From NCBI GenBank assembly GCA_900491605.1, contig UESW01004997.1, forward strand, positions 241,823-305,822: a DNA stretch of 64,000 nt, read 5' to 3'. Position numbers and translations under genes: made by a program. Origin of the DNA: Calamus simplicifolius (Eukaryota; Streptophyta; Magnoliopsida; Arecales; Arecaceae). Positions 59,251 through 64,000 of this stretch are shown here, in pieces (within the stretch, counting starts at the first letter, position 1; each line of letters starts with the position of its first letter). The notes beneath the pieces are model-generated. The model saw only the letters and a program-made list of their open reading frames with translations. It was not told the origin of the DNA and ran no database searches.

Positions 59251-59682
59251 ATGAATATAATGCATCATCCATATGGAAAAAAATTGAGTTTTCCAATAGA
59301 TTAATCTGAATTCATATTTTTCAAAACCAATAGCCAAAATGGAGTTGATTTATAAGTTTGGCACCAAGGGGCAATCCAGTATATTTAGCAGGAGGAAACT
59401 CTTTTTATAGCCAAAAATATGTGCCAGCAAATCTAGATCATATACCCTACCAGCTGACTAAACCTCACTCTTATTAAAATTGATTTTAAGTCTATATATA
59501 GCTTTGAAACCGAGAAGAATTCGGCTCCTTAACCAAAGGAGCTGATTCAAATTAGCATTGTACTAATGAGAGTGGTATTTGTAAAAAGTGAGTGAGTGAT
59601 TTGTCCAAGAGTATGCCTTTTATTTATAAAAAACTAAGAAAGAAGACACACTTCTATTGCCTTTTAAAGATAGACTAAGACC

Positions 59683-62063
59683 TTATGATAGACTAAGTTG
59701 GGATTTTCTGAATAGGACCCTTGTGGAGTTTGGGTTCGATGGGCAGTTCATAGACTGGATTATGGCTTGCATTTCTAGACCTACTTTCTCTCTTATTATA
59801 AATGGCTGTCCGACGGACTTTTTCTATTCCACTGTGGGGTTACGGCAAGGATGTCCGCTCTCTCCATTATTGTTCATTATGGCTGTTGATGATTTATCGC
59901 GTGCGCTCCGCCAGGCACAGCTCGATAATCGGATTACCCCCTTTTTGCGGGACTGGACGGGCCTGCGGTCTCCCATCTCCTTTTCGCCGATGATTGCATC
60001 TTTCTGGGGAAGGCTACTGCCGGAATGCCAGTTCTTATGCTACTATTCTCCAGGAGTATTGCAGAGCATCTGGGCAGAAGGTTAATCTTCAAAAATCTAT
60101 GGTTTGTCTCAGCCCCAAGATCTCCAGATCAAAGAAAGAGGCTATTCTTCAGACTTTTGGCATTATACCCAGGCTGATCGCCTTATGTATCTGGGAGTTC
60201 CTATCACTGGTAGGCGGCCTCGTTGCTCGGATTTCAGTGTGATTGAGCGTCGGGTTCGGGACCGTATTGATGGGTGGCAGGCTACTGGGTTATCGATGAT
60301 GGCTCGGATTACTCTCATTCGATCGGTCCTTACGTCTCTCCCCCTCCATCTTTTAGCAAATGCTGTTATCCCGATTTCATGCTTAAGAAGGATTGAGAGG
60401 TGTATCAGAGACTTTCTTTGGGATCGAGGCAAGATAGTCGAGGTATGCATCTATTGGCCTGGGACACTATCTGTAAGCCTATCTCTGAGGGAGGCCTGGG
60501 CATTCAGTCTTTAGTGGTCAGGAAGGAGGTTTTGTTGGCTAGACATGCCTCCCGTTTTTCCTCGACCCGCATTGTTTTGGAGTTCTGTGATGAGAGCGAG
60601 ATATGGTGAGTGGCCTCAGGATATGCCTTCTTCTTTTCCAAGGACCTACTCTTTCTTTGGAAGGAGGTCAGTGGGCGTCTGCCAGCTATCAGGAATAATA
60701 TCTCATGGATGATTGGTAATGGAACTGGGGTGAATGTTGTTCATGACTTATGGCTTTCTGATCTTCCTTTTGAGAAGTGGCCTACTTTCATCAGTTCAGA
60801 GGTCACCAGTCAAATGAGAGTCTCTGATCTGATTTCCCAGGACCTTCGCTCTTGGTGCATTACTACGGTGATGCGGTTTTTTGGTGTGGAACTTGCCCGC
60901 CGGATTTTATCTATCCCTCTAGTTGATAGTAGGATTGAGGATACCAGATTATGGAGGAGATCTTGTTTTGCGAGGGCTCCGTCCAGGGATCTTTTGCCTA
61001 TCTTTAGGCCTCAGTCTCTTGGATCGCGAGGATGCTTGGATCTGGAAGCTCCCAATCCACCCTCGGCTGCAGCTCTTTCTCTGGAAGCTTGAGTGGAATT
61101 GTCTCCCTACCTGTTTCTTGCTTTCTGGTAGAGGTGTGGATATTCAGCCTATATGCCCATTGTGTGGACAGGCGGACGAAACTATTGATCATGCCATCTT
61201 TCAGTGTTTTAGAGCTAGACATATTTGGAGGATTGTGGGTTATCAGATCTGTGAGGATGTTTCCAGTTCGCCGCGGTCCTCTTTCCTCAGTGATATCAGA
61301 AGAAATAACCAGCAGCGGGGTACAGTCTGGGCTGCTACAGCTTACCAGATTTGGTTATCTCGCAATCAGATGGTCTTCACAGATGACTTCGTTCCCCCTC
61401 AGCGGACTGCTCGGATAGCTATATCCTTCTACTCTGCCTTCTCTCGGGCTGCTCATGATTTTGATATATCTGGTCACTGGGGTTCCCCTGCTACTTCGGT
61501 AGCGAACCGGCAGACGGTTTTTATTTCTTGGGAGCCCCCCCTCCAGGGTATATCAAAATCAACTTTGATGGGAGTGTTCGGGGAAGACTCGCTGGTTCTG
61601 CTTTTATTATTAGAGGTGCTGATGGTGGTATGTTGGCGGCTGGAGGTTTTGGTCTCCTTGATTCCTCTGTTCCTATGGCCGAGTTGTATGCGGCGTGGGC
61701 CGGGATTTCTTTTGCGGTTCGATCCCTTCACGCTCAGAGTCTCTTTATTGAGGGGGACTCTCTTACGGTCATTCGTTGGCTTCGACAGGAAGGTAGTGAT
61801 CTCCCTCCGACTAATCCTCTTCTTCTGGATATCTCGTCTCTTTTGAGGGGGTCACCTTCTATCAGATTCGGCATGTCTATCGCGAGGCCAACATGGTAGC
61901 TGATTGGATTGCTGGTGTTGCGGCCCTTTCTTCTGGTTTTTGGATATGGAAACAGGGGGACTCCTGCCCCATTGTACTTAAACAGCTTTTATTTTCTGAT
62001 ATATCTGGGCTGACTCACGCCAGACTGGTGTGATCGCCCGTTTTTCTCAAAAAAAAAAAAAAA
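59683..62063 (+). mobile_element. 5'-truncated L1-type LINE on the plus strand with poly-A tail
   Basis: The copy begins inside the reverse transcriptase (YDRLSWDFLNRTLVEFGF) and ends in a run of 15 A (62049-62063). CTAAGACC occurs directly before it (59675-59682) and one base after the tail (62065-62072), a plausible target duplication. Both flanks continue the minus-strand LINE, so it is a LINE inserted in a LINE. 5' truncation is the usual result of incomplete target-primed reverse transcription. Confidence 0.85.
59684..61899 (+). pseudogene. LINE reverse transcriptase, zinc-binding region and RNase H (frameshifted)
   Basis: The RT part reads STVGLRQGCPLSPLLFIMAV; the catalytic box (LLFADD, 59977-59994) is in another frame, so a shift separates them. 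Further shifts follow (EYCRASGQKVNLQKS, then YLGVPITGRRPRCSDFSVIE and MMARITLIRSVLTSLPLHLL). The zf-RVT-like segment (ICPLCGQADETIDHAIFQC) lies in 60923-61846 and a C-terminal RNase H (INFDGSVRG, MAELYAAWAG, FIEGDSLTVI) in 61528-61899. Several shifts make it non-functional, but motif preservation suggests moderate age. Confidence 0.88.
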
Positions 62064-62428
62064 GCTAAGACCCTCGGTAACAATATGAAGATAAACAATT
62101 TTCTTGTTTAAAACCCTAGAAGATTTTTAAAAAAGCCATTGCCTTCACCATTGTTCATGATTAGGAATGAAACTTAGTGATACAAGCTTTGATCCATGAG
62201 ATCCATTTATCATCAAAATTTATTCTTTTGAGTATATAGAGATGGAAATTCAAATTCATATGATCAAAGGCTTTTTTTATATCAAGCTTGTAGAAAATGT
62301 CATTTTTACTACATTGGAATGGTGAAATGATATTGTTCATGACATTTTTTAAATGTCTAGCTAAAGCTTTTGAAATAATTTAATTTCTTTGATTCTATAA
62401 AAGTAGTCAGAATATTCTATAAATGTCA

Positions 62429-62648
62429 CTAGTGCATCGCTAAACAGTGACGCATTAAAATGCGTCGCTAAATGTGTCGCTATTTAGCAACGACAATTTT
62501 TGGAGTCGCTAAATCCGTCGCTATTTAGCGACTGATTTAATGCGTCGCTAAATTGCGTCACAGATATCATGGGTCGCAATTACGTCACAATTCTGTCGTT
62601 ATTTTGCGATGAATATTTGCGTCGCTATTTTATGAATTTCTTGTAGTG
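62429..62648. mobile_element. CACTA-like MITE or terminal fragment with GCGTCGCTA repeats
   Basis: It starts CACTAGTGCATCGC and ends AATTTCTTGTAGTG, the complement of a standard CACTA terminus. The interior is a dense array of 'gcgtcgctaaa' / 'tttagcgac' units in both orientations, like CACTA sub-terminal repeats. Flanking triplets (tgt/ggt) differ at one base. The left terminus is atypical, so one end may be lost. Confidence 0.6.
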
Positions 62649-62832
62649 GGTAACAGCCTAAGGGATAATCAATTGATCAAAACAATCAGTTTTTCATATA
62701 AGATGGGTACCTTATTTATTTTATATAGAATTTATTCCGAAAGAAGCCAAATTTGATAGATGACCTCCCATGGGATGTGATGGTAAACTTTAATTTTTTC
62801 GATTTCTTTCAGAGGAATGTTTATCTTCTTTT
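62649..62832. other. Spacer between the CACTA-like repeat and the last Copia LTR
   Basis: No gene. It might be a further decayed part of the minus-strand LINE, but no motif could be read. Confidence 0.4.
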
Positions 62833-63330
62833 TGTTGGATTTTTTAATCCAACATTGGGCTTATATGTGAAATAATTATGTGTTGCGGACTGTCAAATAA
62901 GGTTAAGCCCAATTAAAAGTGATCAGCTAAGGTTTCAGTGATTTGGGCTTTAATGTATTTGATTAAGTATGGCCCTTTAATGTGTAGAGACCTAAGGGGT
63001 TATTTCTATTTTTATGATGGGCTAAAATAGAAATACCAAAGGATAATGATGAAATTATCTATATATAGCGTTATGGTCCCTGGATCGTACGTACGACCTT
63101 CTTCTCTGAATCCCATCATCAGAAAGAATAGCTTAGAGAAAATTCTAAAGGGCTCTCTGGGAGTACGTGTTGATCTGGAAGGCCAACCGCAGAGCTCTGG
63201 AGAGCAATCAAGTAATATGGATTCAAGTACGCTTCCGTTTATCGATTATGGATTCTTGATGATTAAACATGAATGATTCTTGGGCTTCATGGTGATGGTC
63301 TTCACAAAGGTTCGGATCTTATTTCCAACA
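62833..63330 (+). repeat. 5' LTR (498 bp) of another Copia element
   Basis: Starts TGTTGGA and ends TCCAACA, a perfect 7-base terminal inversion. A TATA box lies at 63060 and a tRNA-Met primer site follows the end after two bases. The other LTR is outside the window. Confidence 0.88.
63060..63068 (+). promoter_or_regulatory. TATA box of the last Copia LTR
   Basis: TATATATAG lies 227 bases into the LTR, a normal position for the U3/R border of a 0.5-kb LTR. Confidence 0.6.
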
Positions 63331-63332
63331 AT

Positions 63333-63345
63333 TGGTATCAGAGCC
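63333..63345 (+). other. Primer-binding site (initiator tRNA-Met)
   Basis: TGGTATCAGAGCC two bases after the LTR end CCAACA. It confirms the LTR boundary and plus orientation. Confidence 0.9.
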
Positions 63346-64000
63346 CTATTCATGTTGAATCGTTGAGAAAATTTTTGGATTATATGCATTGATATTCGTA
63401 TTTGTGCATATGACTTCTTTGGTTTTATTCAGCAACCGTAAGACAAACATTCATTAGTTTACAGTAAATTTTATTTTGATGCCAATGATGTTTTTTTAAT
63501 ATATGTAGATCAGATTTTTTTAAATAAGTCATAGTGCATCAAAATAATTATGAATTTTGATGTTAAGAGCGAATTCACTGCATCATGAAACCAGTCTCAC
63601 GATCCGGAGATAAAGTTTTTTTTATCTGATAGGATAAAGCTTAATTATGGATAAAGTTAAATCTATATTTAATTTATTTTAAATAAAAGAATGCATTTTC
63701 GATGGAAATCATGGGATAAGTATGAAATTCGACTTCCGTTGTTTTGGTCAACACGTGGAGGAAGATGTCCTCCAACGTGATCATGTGAAAGAAAGATTCC
63801 ATAAAAGACGTTAATGGCATGGCGTGAATTCGGAAATTCTATTCAGTTCCATGTTTCGTATAAATAAAACCGACGTGCTAATCTATTTCCACTTTTGTTG
63901 GAAAAAATTGGATGAAATCTAGATGAAAATCTAGAAAATCTTTCTGAAAATCTGTGGTTGGATATCTCAAACCATGGGATAAAGAAAATCTAGAGAAATC
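63346..64000 (+). mobile_element. Leader of the last Copia element, gag not reached
   Basis: Untranslated leader by position. No gag motif occurs before the window ends; the family is inferred as Copia from the LTR ends and primer site and could only be settled with sequence further right. Confidence 0.6.

Larger units (their letters stand above)
57655..62428 (-). mobile_element. L1-type LINE remnant on the minus strand, interrupted by other insertions
   Basis: Reading the minus strand, 62330-62180 gives KLDIKKAFDHMNLNF and DDKWISWIKACIT, a clear LINE reverse transcriptase. The part left of the nested LINE (59640-59300) continues with FKAIYRLKINFNKSE-like and ILDCPLVPNL-like sequence. About 58850-58700 shows the later region (NSFGKWLRRFGTEKNNL). 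It is full of stops and shifts. The 3' end near 57655 has a TGTAC...TACTC...AATAAAA tail like other plant L1 elements. Nested in it are a MITE (58971-59250) and a plus-strand LINE (59683-62063). The right edge is uncertain. Confidence 0.7.

Overview
This window is nuclear DNA from a flowering plant with a repeat-rich genome. It is mostly nested transposable elements around one intact host gene. The gene has five exons with GT-AG introns, and the mobile families (Copia, Gypsy, CACTA, hAT, L1-type LINE, MITEs) are all plant types. A monocot such as a palm is plausible, but I cannot prove the species from the sequence.

Left part (1-8106). The window opens inside a Copia retrotransposon. Its gag-pol (615-4593) carries two frameshifts and one in-frame stop, and a ~2 kb 3' LTR follows (4608 to ~6618). 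Next comes the leader and gag remnant of a Ty3/Gypsy (Athila/Tat-like) element, cut off at 8107 by the terminus of a CACTA transposon.

CACTA island (8107 to ~40.5 kb). This is a CACTA element on the minus strand. It has the terminus CACTACAAGAAA at 8107, sub-terminal 'gagggattttt' arrays at both sides (8118-8890 and 39900-40540), a decayed TNP2 transposase (33122-36807) and a split TNPA/Ptta-type gene (pieces at 32628-32972, 28270-28800 and 9200-9830). Three LTR retrotransposons are inserted in it, each with perfect 5-bp target duplications: two large Ty3/Gypsy elements (11291-19662, TSD AATCC; 19810-27565, TSD AGGTC) and a non-coding LTR element (29108-32627, TSD GAAAG). Removing them leaves about 12.8 kb, a sensible size for one CACTA element. 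The Gypsy LTRs are unusual: they have a GC-rich core and tandem short hairpins whose arms show paired base changes.

Right part (40.5-64 kb). The host gene is an F-box protein gene on the minus strand (43209-47237; five exons, 400 codons plus stop, open throughout). Around it lie hAT-like non-autonomous elements (41384-42583 with an 8-bp TSD; 48554-49142 with a 7/8 TSD; probably 49412-49976), a complete but dead Copia element with 271-bp LTRs (50628-55402, TSD AAAAC), two or three MITEs, and a minus-strand LINE remnant (~57.6-62.4 kb) that was itself hit by a 5'-truncated plus-strand LINE (59683-62063). The window ends in the 5' LTR, primer-binding site and leader of another Copia element (62833-64000).

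Only the F-box gene looks functional. The interest of the window is its insertion history and the structured LTRs of the two Gypsy relatives. No CRISPR, riboswitch, rRNA or functional tRNA gene was seen.
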